Assembly (NCBI GenBank): GCA_032988165.1
Contig: JANTQF010000164.1
Location: forward strand, 1-64,000
DNA length: 64,000 nt
Origin: Emmonsiellopsis sp. PD_33
Taxonomy: Eukaryota; Ascomycota; Eurotiomycetes; Onygenales; Ajellomycetaceae
Direction: 5' to 3'
Shown here in pieces: positions 26,131 through 37,203 of the stretch. The position numbers were made by a program, and so were the translations under genes. Below the pieces are notes generated by a model. The model did not search any database. It had not been told where the DNA came from and saw only the letters and a list, made by a program, of their open reading frames with translations. Each line of letters begins with the position of its first letter. The stretch's first letter is position 1.

Positions 26131-26304
26131 TGTGATTTCAAAGGTGTCTGATCCTATGAAAAGCTATCAAAAGGATTGTGTGATTATATACAATGAAATA
26201 GGCAAGGCCATAGTATGAAAGAAGTGTAGTACATAGTAGCATCAGGTAGCATAATAGGGCTACATATAATCATATGAACTGGTCATGTGATCCTGAAAAC
26301 CACA
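26131..26304 (-). repeat. Gypsy-2 5' LTR (right)
   Basis: This is the second copy of the 174-bp LTR, ending in CCACA and followed by the TCTA duplication, after which the interior of Gypsy-3 resumes. Confidence 0.83.
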
Positions 26305-26309
26305 TCTAC

Positions 26310-29300
26310 TGGATAATGTGTCAGTGAAAGGCTTTAAAGCCCTGATGGTTTATATTATTATCTCATGAGATTTTCTCTTAACCTATATGAATCCTTCAAA
26401 CTCTCAGAATCTGACCAATCTTTTATATCCATTATAAATATGAATTCTCTACATGAAGATAGCACTCTTTCTTAAGGCTCTAAAGTTGATCTTTAAAACC
26501 TCATCTAACAGTTTATAGCTCAAGTTTAGAGCCTCTCTAAATAGATTTACATGCCTGCTTCAATCTTAATGTCTATCCTAACTCCTGCCTCCCTAACTAC
26601 TCTATTAGATGATATTATGAAATGCCTAAAAGAGAAACTCATCATGCTGATAATCTTCAGTGGTGAAAAGCTCATTAAATACCTTATTTGATAATTCAAT
26701 GTTATAGTCAAGATTAATGTTAATGGTCATATAATTAGTAACTCAACTAATCAGATATAATATATCTTCTTATGACTCTCTAGCACTGCCTCCACCTGAT
26801 TTCATCTTTAGATGAAGGCTAACTCATACTTCTTACTATCCTCTGATGTTATTCTGAATCAGCTAGATGTCTTATTCTCTAATTTCACAGTAATCTTAAA
26901 GGCTTTTATCTGGCTGCATAGCACTCATCAGCAAACTCTCTCATTAGCTGCCTTTCTCCCAATGTTCAATCAGAAAATCCTTAAGACTAACAAATAGTTA
27001 TAAGATGATATAATTAAGAAGACTATACTTAAGAAAGCTATCAACCTCAATCTTCTACAATAGACTGTTTTCATCTGAGAACCTGCTTTATACACTAACT
27101 ATTATATAAAACTTCATGAGATAGAGAATAATCTATCTGAAATTAAAGTCATTAAGAACTGATTCTACACTGATACTCCTACTAACTCTGAAAAAGCTTT
27201 CTTTAAAGTAACTCAGCTCCATAATCTGAATGCTATAAACTGAAAATTAATAACTTATATGAATAGCTTTCACATCTCTAATATGATTACTACTGCTGTT
27301 ACAGACTGCTACATCTGAGGTGTTTATATTAACTATAACAAATCTGAGTATAGAGCTGCTAACTGCTGTGACACCCATATTTCCCTAAAACTGCCTATAT
27401 GATCTGCAAATGTGCAGACTAAGCCTAAAGAGAAGGAGGACTTTAAAGATGCTAAATCAGACTTGGGAAAAGACTAGCTTTTATGTGAAATTATAAGTGG
27501 AAGCTCCTAGAGTTAGACAGAAAGACCTTTAAGAAGAAAATAATAGTTCTAGTAATCTTTATATCTACTATAGTTAATCATTTCTTTAATATGAATGCTA
27601 TAGTAGACAGTAGCTGCTGTTACTATATAATAATTCATTCTTGCATGGTTAACTATTATAATCTTCTGTGTATCCTAATTGTCCCCTGAAAGATTGAAGG
27701 CATCAGTGGTGATACTGGTAGCTTTATATGAAATATGATGAAGCTTAATGTTGATGTGGGTAAATTTCTCTAAGAGAATACTTATATATATGAAATTAAG
27801 AATCTCCTATATAACTTTATGTTAGATTTATCTTGATTATCTGCACATCAAGCTCTTATTAATATGTATAATCAGTGCATTATGTTCCCCAGAAACATCT
27901 ATATATCTGAGAAAGATATCTATAAAATTGCTGATCTTCACTAGATCTCCACTAATACTTTTAAATTTCTCTGATGTTGTAATTGAAAGTTTGAGTTCTA
28001 ATCTCCCATTGAAATCTTCACTACTAGTATATTTAATATAGAGAAAGCTCTCTTCCAACTCTCTAAAAAGCTAAAAACTGACTCTGTAATGGTCCTTCCC
28101 CCACATTACCATGAATTTCTTGATGTTTTTGACCATAAGACTGCTGAGAAGCTCTCACTATTCTGAGGTATATATGATTATCATATTAAACTTAAAAAGA
28201 TAGATAGTAAAGATCTTCTGCTACCCTGAGGACCCCTGTACAATATATTATGTGATGAACTGTTTGTGCTCTGCAAGACTCTTAATAACCTTCTTAATAA
28301 AGGTTTCATCTGAGTTAGTAATTTACCTACTGGCACACCCATCCTTTTTACTAAGAAGTCTGGTGGAGGCCTCTGATTCTATGTAGATTATCATGGCCTT
28401 AACTGACTCATAAGAAAAGACTGATACCTGCTACTACTAATTAATGAGACTCTTAAATAAATTAGATGAGCTAAGTAGTTCATAAAGCTTAATATCATCT
28501 TCACATTTTATAAGATCTGAATTGCAGAAGGAGATAAATAGCTAACTGCTTTTCACATAAGATATAATCTATTTGAATGGATGGTTACCTTCTTTAGTCT
28601 CATAAATACCTCAAGTACCTTCCAGAAGTATATCAACTGGGCCTTATAAGATTATTTAAATGAATTTACTTCTACCTACCTTAATAATATTCCTATCTTT
28701 ACTGATGAATTCCACAAACAGCATTAGAAGTATATCTGAAAAGTCTTTACCCATCTCTATGAATATAGTCTTCTAATTGATATTAATAAATTTGCCTTCA
28801 AAGTTTAAGAGATGATCTACCTCAGCTTCATCATAGAGGCAGGAAAGGGAGTCTGTATGGACCCCAAGAAGATTACTGCTATTCTTGAATGAAAGGCCTC
28901 TATAACTATAAAAGATATATGAGACTTTCTAGAATTTATAAATTTCTATTAATACTTCATTCAAGATTTTTCTGACATCATCTGATCACTGACTGACCTC
29001 ATGTGCAAAGATTAATAGTTTTAATAGTCTAAAGAAGCAGACAGGGTATTTATATGCCTTAAGTAGATGTTTGTCTCTGCTTCAATGCTCATCACATTTA
29101 ACTCTAACTGCCTAATAGTAGTTGAAACAGACTCTTTCAGTTATGTCACAGGTAGCACTCTCATGCAATGAGATGATGAAGAAGTCCTATAATCTTATAC
29201 ATTTATATTTAAGAAACTTAGCCCTGCTGAAGTTAACTATAAAATTTATAATAAAGAACTTCTCACCATCATCTGATGTCTAGAAGAATGAGACTCTAAA

Positions 29301-31224
29301 CTCTACAGTATAAAAGACTTTAAAATTATTATAGATCATAAGAACCTCTGATATTTTATAATGATCTATAAGCTTTTTAAATGCTAGATATACTAAGCTG
29401 AATTCCTCAGCTACTTCCATTTTATAATTTATTATCACTCTGATATGGAGAACTTCATGGCTGATATTCTTTCCTAATGTGAACAGGATATACCCTTTAA
29501 AGACTCTAATACTTACTAAGTAAACTATGAATAGAGGTTATTAGACCTGCAGATCCTTAAGGACTCTGAAGTAATACTGCATGAAGTAATATATATCTTA
29601 TCTGTCACTTTACCAGCTATAATTACTCAAGTAAACCCTATGAAAGGCTTCCCCAGGTTATCTCCACTTCTACTCTAAGAACTCTAGGATGCTGCTACCA
29701 TCTCTGATGAATATCTCTAGATGATAATCTAGATTATATGAAATAAAGCTTGTTGCTTCCTGTCTAAACTTCAGGCCTGTATTAATATAGCTGAATGCTC
29801 TATAGATACTGATGCCTAACTATACTTTTAAGAGAGATGATGAGTTTCCAATTTAGAACTACTATACATCTAAATCATATAAGAAACTCATAATTCTCTG
29901 ATGATCAATTACTCAGACTGTAAAGTACTCTACTAAATTCTATTCTGAGATTTCTACTGGCCTAATATATCTCAGAGCATCTAACAGTTTATCTGGAACT
30001 ATAATATCTGTCAATCTGTCATTACCTGGTGAGATCACTGTCAAGGTTTACTTAAATCTCTCTCAATTTCTGAATATATCTGATGCAATGTCACCATTAA
30101 CTTCATAATAGACCTCTCTATAAGTAATAGCTGTAAGAATATCCTTATTATCATCAACTGCCTCAGTAAAGGTATCATTCTTAAACCCTGTATGAAGATG
30201 AATGTGCCTGTAGTAGCTAAAGCCTTCCTTTAAAGCTCATTTTATCATCTATATAGTCTATTCTATACAATTATCTCAGACTATAGAATCTAGTTTGTTA
30301 GAGCTATCTGAAGCTAAATTTACTAGCTCCTCAAGATCTCTCAGTACTTCTCAACTATCTATCACTCTAAAACTAATGACAGCATTAAATATATAATTCA
30401 GATAATCAAAAACTACCTCTAAAAGTTTTATTTATACACTCAAGATGACTGGAATGAACTCCTTCTGTATACTAAATTTATAATTAATAGTTATGATGCT
30501 ATTAGCACTGATGTTAGCCTATTTTTCCTTCTATATGATTATAATCTTAAAGTTCTTAATCTTACTGAATTATCTAAATCTTCTGCCTTATCTCACAGTC
30601 TAATTCAAATTATAGATACTATCATCTTGAAACTTTAGTAAGCTTATGAATAGACTAAATCCTTCATAGCCAGCATCCAGTAAGATTAATAAGATTATGT
30701 GAATGCTTGCTGAAATCCCACTAAACACTATAAAGTGAGTAATAAGGTCTAATTAGACCTTCAGAATATCACTACTGATTAGCTGTCTTGCACACTTAAC
30801 TATTAATATACTAAATACACTGTCATTAAAATTCTAGGAAGTTATAACTACTACCTTGATATACTGCCTGAAATTTATAATGTGTTTCATATAAATCTAC
30901 TCTACAAGGCCTCTACTGACCTATTCTCCTTGCAAGAGATCACTGACTGGCACCTACCTGGCATTATCAGGAAAGATAATGAGGTAGAATATGAGATTAA
31001 AGCTATTCTTAACTGCTACTGTTGTGAATGAGAGTTCTAGTACCTGATGAAGTAGCTTAGATATGAAGTCTCTTTATAGGAACTAATCTCTACCCTGTAA
31101 GATACTACTGTATTTACCTGTTATAAAGAGCTATACCTACTTGATGAGACTCTACCTGTACTGTCCTGCATCTGATTTCCTGATCCCTCCTATCTGTCCT
31201 CTGAAACTGAGTAAAGAAGGATAA
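26310..31224 (+). pseudogene. Gypsy-3 gag-pol remnant (PR-RT-RH-IN-chromodomain)
   Basis: Pol domains can be followed on + despite many stops. An aspartic-protease-like segment (MNAIVDSS) is near 27590. The RT prelude LPPHYHEFLDVFDHKTAEKL is near 28095, and the TPILFTKKSGGGL...VDYHGLN block near 28340. The active-site box reads YLNN at 28677-28688, where YLDD is expected. RNase H-like sequence lies near 29050-29400, an integrase core about 29700-30700, and a chromodomain about 30890-31110 (LPGIIRKDNEVEYEIKAIL). Gag is presumed at 26310-27500 but is not clear. Both catalytic Asp codons of RT have changed G to A after a T, the RIP pattern, so the enzyme is dead. Confidence 0.85.
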
Positions 31225-31477
31225 TGTGAAGGGCTATACTCTTATACTCTATATTTATAGCTCACCTGAACTTTGCCTGATCTCTAACTGCCTGATTGGA
31301 AGCCTTCAACTAGGCCTTTGCATGAATGTTTATTCACTCTGACCTCATATAGTTCTCTTCTATTTATATCATATAATCTTATGATTTCTTTTTCTTTTCC
31401 TTCCTTTCTCTAGTGATTACAATCTTGATTTTAGTGTCTAGCTTGCATGATCTGTTAATTAGAGTGCACCTGTTACA
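31225..31477 (+). repeat. Gypsy-3 3' LTR
   Basis: This is the right member of the 253-bp pair. It begins TGTGAAGGG, ends CTGTTACA, and is followed by the AGCTA duplication at 31478-31482, after which the LINE-2 RT resumes. Confidence 0.92.
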
Positions 31478-31482
31478 AGCTA

Positions 31483-33640
31483 CTTAATAGCTTTCTCAGG
31501 AATTAAAAAGCCTGCATGTGACTGAAAGGATTAACAACTACTACTTACTCCATTTATTATAGTATACTATAGGGCTTTTTACTTTCCCTAGTCCTCTATC
31601 TTCTATATCTTATTACTCTTCTCCTTTAGAATTTAGAGCTACATTTTAGATATATTGATAATTTTAATCTCTACAGGGCTTCTGACTTCCTACAGACTAA
31701 TATTAAGCTTTTGAGGCAAGATGTATATAATATTCTCAGCTGAGAAAATATCAATAAAATAATCTTTACCTCTAATAAGCTTGAGATGATTCATCTCATT
31801 AAGAAGTAATATAATAATAATCCTCTAATTGAGGTTAATAATAATCTAATCATCTATTTTATTACTCTTAATACAGGCTGGGAATCAGCACTCTACTAAC
31901 TGAGAATACACTTTAACTGTTGTCTAATATAATAGCCCCACCTGACAGTGTATGTTAAGAAAGTACAGATAATTACCTAATATATTTATAATTTCATTTA
32001 GACTAAAGATAGCCTGCTGACCTACTCACTATATAAGGTTATTATAATATGTATGATCTCATTTCTTCTGTATAGTATAAAGATATGATATAGAGATTGA
32101 ATGAAGCCCTTCAGGCATCTAGAGCTAATAATAGTTAGCTCTCATTTAGAGTGATATATTAATATAGTAGAGAAGATTCTGATGCTTACTATATATAGAG
32201 TTCTCTTAGTTTTTTGTATGACTCTAATAATTACTCTCTTTTATAATGCAGGGCTCCCATTAGTGATAGTAACTCTTAAAGAGGCTAAAGTTCACTTTAT
32301 AGTATACTTGCAGGTAGTAGATCACTAATATCTTCTTATCTTCTAAATTATATTCCTCTTCATCTAAAAAGAATATAAAATAGATAATAGATAGTAACTT
32401 AAGATCAAGCTCTAAATTCTTAGTATTCTTCTTTTAATTATTGAGTGTTTAATCACCTATAAGTAATACTTCTCACTGAGATATCTAATAGAACTAATTA
32501 ATAGTATCTCCAAAGAGGAAGCAGCTACTACATTTAAGAACTAATAGAATACTCTGATGCCCAGTAGCATCATAATTTTCTCTAATAAGTCTAAATGATA
32601 GTATAATGAAATAAGGTATATCAGCTATAGATTTATTATATATATGAGATGTAGCTAGATAGCTAGCTCAGCCACTACACTTAACATCTACTCCTATATT
32701 TTTAATACTGAGGTTATAGGCACCTACTGAGCCTTTAAGTATATAATTACTATTTCCTTTAGTGAGCTACTAGAGCTCTAATTATATATTAATAGTATCT
32801 CTATTATCTGAAGCATCTATAGGAAGGCTCCTGCATTCTTATAGTAAGTCTTTCTATAATATTAGAATCTTATGAAATAATATAACATCTACATCTAATA
32901 AGTGCCCAGCCATATAGAGATTAATAGCAATGAAATAGCAGATAAGCTAGCTAAATATAGGATATCTTTCTCTATAATAACTAATTAAAGCTATAAGATG
33001 CTTCTAACCCTCAGTAGAGTACAATTAATTGCCTGATAACTTAGACACTAAGCTCTGATTGACTAATAAGCTACAGTAAGTATAAAGCTCCCTATCTAAT
33101 ACTAATAATAAAAATAATTGAGAACTATCATCATCAAGATGATAGTATCTTTAGAGCTGAAGCTTCTAAGAGTAATTTTCTACTACTAACTTACTATATG
33201 ATCCTCTTATAGAGACTTTACCTAATACTATAAATACTTTCATTATAAAGATATCAATCTAGCATACTTTTATAGATATAATAAGAGTTCTAAGTATCTA
33301 GTTCTCTACTAAAAGAGTTATCATCTCTTTCCCCATTAGCTATAGAGGCCTCTCCTGCTGTCATTAATAAAGGCTGATATAATTACCTATCTAAGATCTC
33401 TCATTCTATTCTTCTTCAAGAAGCTTTTAGAGCTCATGTAGTTTTACTCTAGAATCTACATCTACTGAGCTCTAACTCTAGTTACCTTACTTTCTCTCTC
33501 TCTTTTCTATATCTATTCTTTTACTTCTGTCACTCTTTCCTTTATTTTCTAGGAGTACTAAACCTCTATAACTAGTAGGACATGCCCTGTATGAGTGCTT
33601 GCAGCCTCTTTGCTGCTACTACCCCCCTATCATGCTGAGT
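31483..33640 (+). pseudogene. LINE-2 3' half of ORF2 (RT end and RNase H)
   Basis: The RT resumes directly after the Gypsy-3 target duplication. A degenerate GLFTFP..PLSSISYY segment near 31570-31620 corresponds to the PQGSPLSP motif. A YIDNFNLYRASDFL segment near 31655 corresponds to the YVDD block, with the second Asp changed. RNase H sequence follows around 32600-32960 and ends with the HIEINSNEIADKLAK stretch. The many stops are consistent with RIP. Together with 8100-9603 it would make one ORF2. Confidence 0.68.
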
Positions 33641-33730
33641 CATATATTAGGCCAAGTATAAATATATGATTATTGCTAGTTTTCTTATAATCTCATCATA
33701 TATGCACTGCATCACTTCATCTCCTTATAT

Positions 33731-33768
33731 ATTAGATAGATTTAGATTTAGATTTAGAGATAGAGATA
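33731..33768 (+). repeat. LINE-2 3' simple-repeat tail (TTTAGA-type)
   Basis: Units of TTTAGA/TAGATA repeat at the point where TE-like sequence stops and GC-richer sequence begins. This is taken as the 3' tail of LINE-2. Confidence 0.6.
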
Positions 33769-33842
33769 TAGCATTGTGCATCCCTATGCCCTTCAGGAGG
33801 CCTCAGGTCACAGGCTCCACCTGCACCCCTAGACATTAAAAT

Positions 33843-33867
33843 ATACCATACCATACCATACCATACC
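33843..33867 (+). repeat. (ATACC)5 microsatellite
   Basis: Five tandem ATACC units stand between the end of LINE-2 and the phosphoesterase fragment. Confidence 0.9.
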
Positions 33868-33869
33868 CT

Positions 33870-34187
33870 TCAACTAAAGGGACCTCCAAATCCTCAGATG
33901 AGGGTAATCTGTGGAGTTCAGCATTTGGAATAGATCTCCTTGGACTGAAGGAGAGATCATGTCTTGATGATGTGCAGTTGTGGATTTTTGGTCATACACA
34001 TCACTCTGCTAAGTTACTTCATGGGCAAGTGAAGCTTGTTAGCAACCAGCAAGGTTATGTGGTTCCAAATGGGGGCAAGAATGGGCCTGAAATCTCGGGG
34101 AGTTTGCCATCGAAAGTGCTGAAGCTTTGGGGTTATACGAGACGGAAGCAAGGCGCATTCGATGTCCAGAAGATTATTGAGGTTTGA
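33870..34187 (+). pseudogene. C-terminal fragment of a calcineurin-like metallophosphoesterase
   Basis: An open frame of about 105 codons ends at a TGA at 34185. It reads ..EGNLWSSAFG.. and DDVQLWIFGHTHHSAK, then KLVSNQQGYVVPNGG, and finishes AFDVQKIIEV. The GHTH box and the VSNQxGYV segment are the last metal-binding and conserved blocks of fungal calcineurin-like phosphoesterases. The N-terminal metal-binding motifs (DxH, GD, GNH) are missing: sequence to the left is a microsatellite and then LINE-2. The gene is therefore 5'-truncated, probably by the repeat expansion. It has no plausible start and is unlikely to be active. Confidence 0.75.
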
Positions 34188-34327
34188 GCTGGTGTCACCT
34201 ACCATTGGAGGGTGCATGAAGCTCAGAGTCTGGCTGCGTGCTTGCTTAAAACGTGGCTACAACAGTATAGCTACAACAAATAAAACTAGGCTCATCGGGT
34301 GGGTGATGCGGACGTACGTGGAGGGGG

Positions 34328-34729
34328 CTAGATATATGAGAGCACATACTGCACCACACCCCCGTAGGTGTCTTTCGGACTACTAACAACAACATCCCCT
34401 ATACGAACATCCGCCTCCTCACTCGGTACTCCACCCCCGATGCCAAGCAAAAGACGCAGTGTGATCGATGGAAACATGTGTTCCATATAGCTTGCCACAG
34501 TTGCGACGGGTGCAGTACCCTTATAATTCAGGGGACGGGAGGCAATAACGACTTTATGACCCTGAATTTCGCCTGCAATATATATACTTTTGTCGCCCTG
34601 GGCAGTCGATGGTCGGTGATGCTCCTCGTCCAGCATGAATCTTGCCGCACTCATCTCGACTTCAAGAGGACATATTATGGCGACGGTATAGGCACTGGGG
34701 GCCAACCTTTTCAGATCCCGGGGTGGCAT
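34328..34729 (-). pseudogene. N-terminal fragment of a nucleoside-phosphorylase-domain (NLR-type) protein
   Basis: A 133-codon frame starts MPPRDLKRLAPSAYTVAIIC and includes CPLEVEMSAARFMLDEEH, then LLGIGGGVP, DVRIGDVVVS and a GGVVQY end. These are the first conserved blocks of the PNP/UDP-phosphorylase family domain found at the N-terminus of many fungal NLR-like proteins, ahead of NACHT or NB-ARC and ankyrin/TPR/WD repeats. The full domain is about 300 residues; here it stops after about 130. A GTATGT follows the codon for Gln and could be a splice donor, but no downstream exon of the domain is present before the convergent phosphoesterase fragment. Most likely a gene fragment. Confidence 0.7.
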
Positions 34730-34990
34730 ATTGCCCCAGCCTTTCTGAGGTAACCTTCAGGACATTGAAGGAGGGATGAAGTGTCAAGAAGAAGAAAGAA
34801 ACAAACGCGCAAGGCTGCGTTTGTGAACTGATCTAATCATGCCAAGCGACCTACTGATCTGGTTACCTCCAGACCAAGGGTAGTGCAAAAACGCTGCTCA
34901 GCACGATTAGTAGTTCGTAGCTATTCCTCTCGAGATTGGCCAACAAGAGGGTAACTAACTTTTGGCAACGCGTGAGGAAACGATTTCTCC

Positions 34991-35170
34991 CCGTTCGAGT
35001 GGATGGCGATTGCAGAGACATGTCCTTGGAATATTTAATGGAAATAGAGCGCGATTCCGGATTGAGGCAAAAAAAAAGACTAGAAAATCAACACACGACA
35101 GCCGGGATTCGCTGGTGGTCCACCCACCCAGATACTAGCCGGCCGGCAAGTGACCTTCTTAAGCGCGGTC
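34991..35170 (-). pseudogene. Truncated 5S rRNA copy plus conserved tail (copy A)
   Basis: On -, 35170-35091 matches the 3' two-thirds of the 5S rRNA at 41584-41702 (CCGGCCGGCTAGTA, GGGTGGGTG, ACCACCAGCGAATCCC, GGCTGTCGTGTGT), with small insertions. The 5' third is not recognisable. Downstream on -, 35090-34991 matches the 3' flank of the other copy, including GGACATGT and TCTGCAATCGCCATCCAC. The match extending about 100 bases beyond the rRNA shows that the repeated unit is larger than 5S. A T-rich stretch also follows the rRNA part. Confidence 0.72.
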
Positions 35171-35209
35171 AATACCTCAGTGGGTGCCGCCCGGCTGGGT
35201 TAGAGGGTG

Positions 35210-35699
35210 ATGCCGCCCTTTGGTTGCGTGAAGTCTGGTGTCGCTGGGCGAGTGCACTATATAGAGGGATGTCACCCTGCGGGCTCTGGTGGATCTATTA
35301 ACCTCCACATTGACTGCAGGTTTGCCTTCGTTGGCACCTTGAGGCATGAATAAAATGGATGGTTTCTTCATGGCTTTAACTAGAAAGATCTGTGGACCTC
35401 AAAAACCAGGGTCCCATATAATGGATGCCATTCCCAGTATATATATATATTCCAAGGCTAGTCTTGAATTACTAACAAATGACAATATGTGAGCAATACT
35501 TAGATCCAGCTGGCCTCTAAGGATTGATCCTTTTTGGTCTAGTCGAATCTTATACAATAACTATATTAACTAATCTCTTGCCCAAATTAATAGTACAGTA
35601 CAACAAACATAATTTCTTCCCTCCGGGTTCTCTGCAGGGTCAGGCTTGGAAAGGCTCCCGGGGCTTGAAAAGTTGGGAACCTCCCCCCTGGCAATGTGG
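35210..35699. other. Intergenic stretch, no gene seen
   Basis: No coding or RNA gene was recognised. It includes a short (TA)n run near 35441-35456. The left part could be an eroded 5' end of the 5S copy. Confidence 0.5.
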
Positions 35700-36358
35700 C
35701 TAATTTTGTGGCAAGAAAACGGCCTGGTTCCCAATAAGGGGGGACTATACAGCAGTTAGAATGCTATGGGTTTTTGAGGCCGCAATTCAAAAACACGACT
35801 TACCATGTACACCAGATTTCTATAAACGATCTTCCACGTGTGGTCTTTTTGCTTGTGCCAGGTGTCCTGGTACTGGCCATAAGCGTACGCAACCTCGCCC
35901 ACCAAGTCGCCGCTACCAAAATGAGCCGCTTGGTAATACGTCACTGACTGGGCGATTTTTGGGGAAATGATCTCGATGAGCTGGGTGCCGAAGCTGTGGT
36001 GGGTCGTCACGGGTGCCAGACTGGCTTCCAGCACTGTTTGGACCGTGGACAATGGCGACAAGACGTTCAGCGGTGCCGAGTAGTTTGCGACGACATCCTC
36101 TGCGAAGATTTTTTCAAGGGCGGCAAAGTTCTTGCCATCAATTGCGAAGGGGTATAGGGCTAACGTATTTCTGATGGCTTCGATTGATGCGGTAGGATGG
36201 TCCTTGGGCGGTGGGAAGACCGTAGCAAGCGAGGGCAGCGGGATTGGAGCAGCACAAATGGGGTTCTTTGGAGTTGGCTTCAGGCACTGATCAGCTGCAA
36301 AGGCGCAGCAAAACGATGATGCGAGAGCAAGAAGGACTGGTGCTGCTTTGAGGCGCAT
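35700..36358 (-). CDS. Secreted SnoaL-like / NTF2-fold protein, two exons
   Basis: The model is exon 1 36358-35804, intron 35803-35745 (59 nt, GTAAGT...CTAACTGCTGTATAG) and exon 2 35744-35700, giving 199 residues. Without splicing the frame would run to a different end at 35756. Splicing gives a C-terminus VYMSPLIGNQAVFLPQN, which fits SnoaL-like fungal proteins better. Residues 1-21 are a signal peptide (hydrophobic LLALASSFCCAFA). The domain spans about 55-185: AIRNTLALYPFAIDGKNFAALEKIF, then HHSFGTQLIEI and DTWHKQKDHTWKIVYRNLVYM. Members include polyketide cyclases and uncharacterised secreted proteins; no catalytic role can be assigned here. Confidence 0.85.
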
Positions 36359-37203
36359 TGTGAAGAATGGAAGTAATGTCTGGAAGAGAAAAAAGATTTA
36401 TGCTCCCTGCCAACCTAGAGATGTACTGCCGCGCAAATTCAGATGATGCTTTTGTTTCTGGGGGTGGCCGTTGGTCGAGTCCTGGTCGGGGATTTTTGAT
36501 GTCAACTTCCAAGCATGTTCCTGGAAGATGAAGGAATTTGCCCTGGGCATCAGGGGCATTTTTAAACCGTCCCTGAGATAGCGCATGCAACGCTGCAGCC
36601 ACAATCTCGGACTTCGAGGGGTTGCCCCCTAGCGTGACAGGGGTATCACCCATGGGCCTGGCCACCGGATGAGGGGCTTTCAAGATCATCTCCCACTTCT
36701 GATCGGTGAGTTTTTATCGTACTGACTGTATCAATTGGGCTGGCTTGTTATCTTCAGCGTGCCTCGGTCTAACATTTTCTCAATCAGGGTACTCCATTTG
36801 GCACTCATCGTACGCGCTCATATATACTCCCCTCACGGTGGCCTCAACCTCCCCTGTTCTGTTGCTACCCCCTGGCTTGAATTCAATCTATTATGGGGAG
36901 CCTATATGACCAGGGGGCATGTCGCATAAATATTGCCGAATGCCCACATTATCCCATCTATTTGGATAGAGTTTTCTATGAATTTCTCAGTAACTGTCCA
37001 CTCCTACGTCTACATTATCGATTCGTTGGTTCACGAGTATGGCGTTGGATAACAGCCTACTTGGGCGAGATACAGCCCAGGCCGGAGGACAGCCTCTGTT
37101 TATCCCAGAGGCCACTGGAACAGTATGATCCTTCCCAGTCACTTAGTTGCTGCACATGCTGGACGATCAGGTAAGATTGACATAGTTATATCGATAGGCC
37201 GTG
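36359..37203. other. Intergenic stretch between divergent genes
   Basis: This is the shared upstream region of the SnoaL-like gene (-) and the rhodopsin-family gene (+). Short ORFs here show no recognisable domain. Close to the + gene, an ATG at 37155 followed by CTGGACGATCAG is separated from the main frame by only 27 bases bounded by GTAAG and TAG. See the findings. Confidence 0.5.

Larger units (their letters stand above)
10051..26304 (-). mobile_element. Gypsy-2: Ty3/Gypsy element inserted in Gypsy-3, itself split by Gypsy-1
   Basis: Direct 174-bp LTRs lie at 10051-10224 and 26131-26304. They run TGTGATT...ACCACA on the right copy; the left copy ends in CCATA, a C-to-T change. TCTA flanks both sides (10047-10050 and 26305-26308), giving a 4-bp target duplication. 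The pol domains read on -, and a purine tract GGGGGAGAA on - directly abuts the left LTR, as expected for the polypurine tract beside the 3' LTR. Net length without Gypsy-1 is about 8.5 kb. Similarity between the first 14 bases of the LTRs is weaker than in the rest, so the outer LTR edge is less certain. Confidence 0.85.
9604..31477 (+). mobile_element. Gypsy-3: Ty3/Gypsy chromovirus inserted in LINE-2, itself split by Gypsy-2
   Basis: Two direct 253-bp LTRs (9604-9856 and 31225-31477) bound the element. They are flanked by a perfect 5-bp duplication AGCTA (9599-9603 and 31478-31482). A purine-rich tract (AAAGAAGGATAA) directly precedes the right LTR, which fixes the + orientation. Net length after removing the Gypsy-2 insertion is about 5.6 kb. 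The pol domains read on + between 27590 and 31150 and end in a chromodomain. LTR ends are TGTG...TACA on the right; on the left the first bases have become TATA, as RIP would do. Confidence 0.92.
5941..33770 (+). mobile_element. LINE-2: heavily RIPped non-LTR retrotransposon split by nested LTR elements
   Basis: This is a second LINE on the same strand. Its left part is about 5941-9603 and its right part 31478-33770; removing the Gypsy stack rejoins them to about 6 kb. The left part ends inside the RT domain and the right part resumes in the same domain, as expected for an insertion. The endonuclease motif GDFN is readable at about 8241-8252, and an RNase H C-terminus with a HIEINSNEIADKLAK-like motif at about 32910-32950. 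It ends in a TTTAGA-type simple repeat. Stops occur in every frame. The left boundary is inferred from where LINE-1's tail stops. Confidence 0.78.

Noticed and set aside
34936..35301. 121-codon ORF on +
   Set aside because: It runs antisense through the 5S-derived repeat, so its openness is a by-product of the GC-rich rRNA sequence.
36291..36689. 132-codon ORF on - overlapping the SnoaL-like gene start
   Set aside because: It overlaps the signal-peptide region in another frame, has no recognised domain and lies where the promoter of the supported gene must be.
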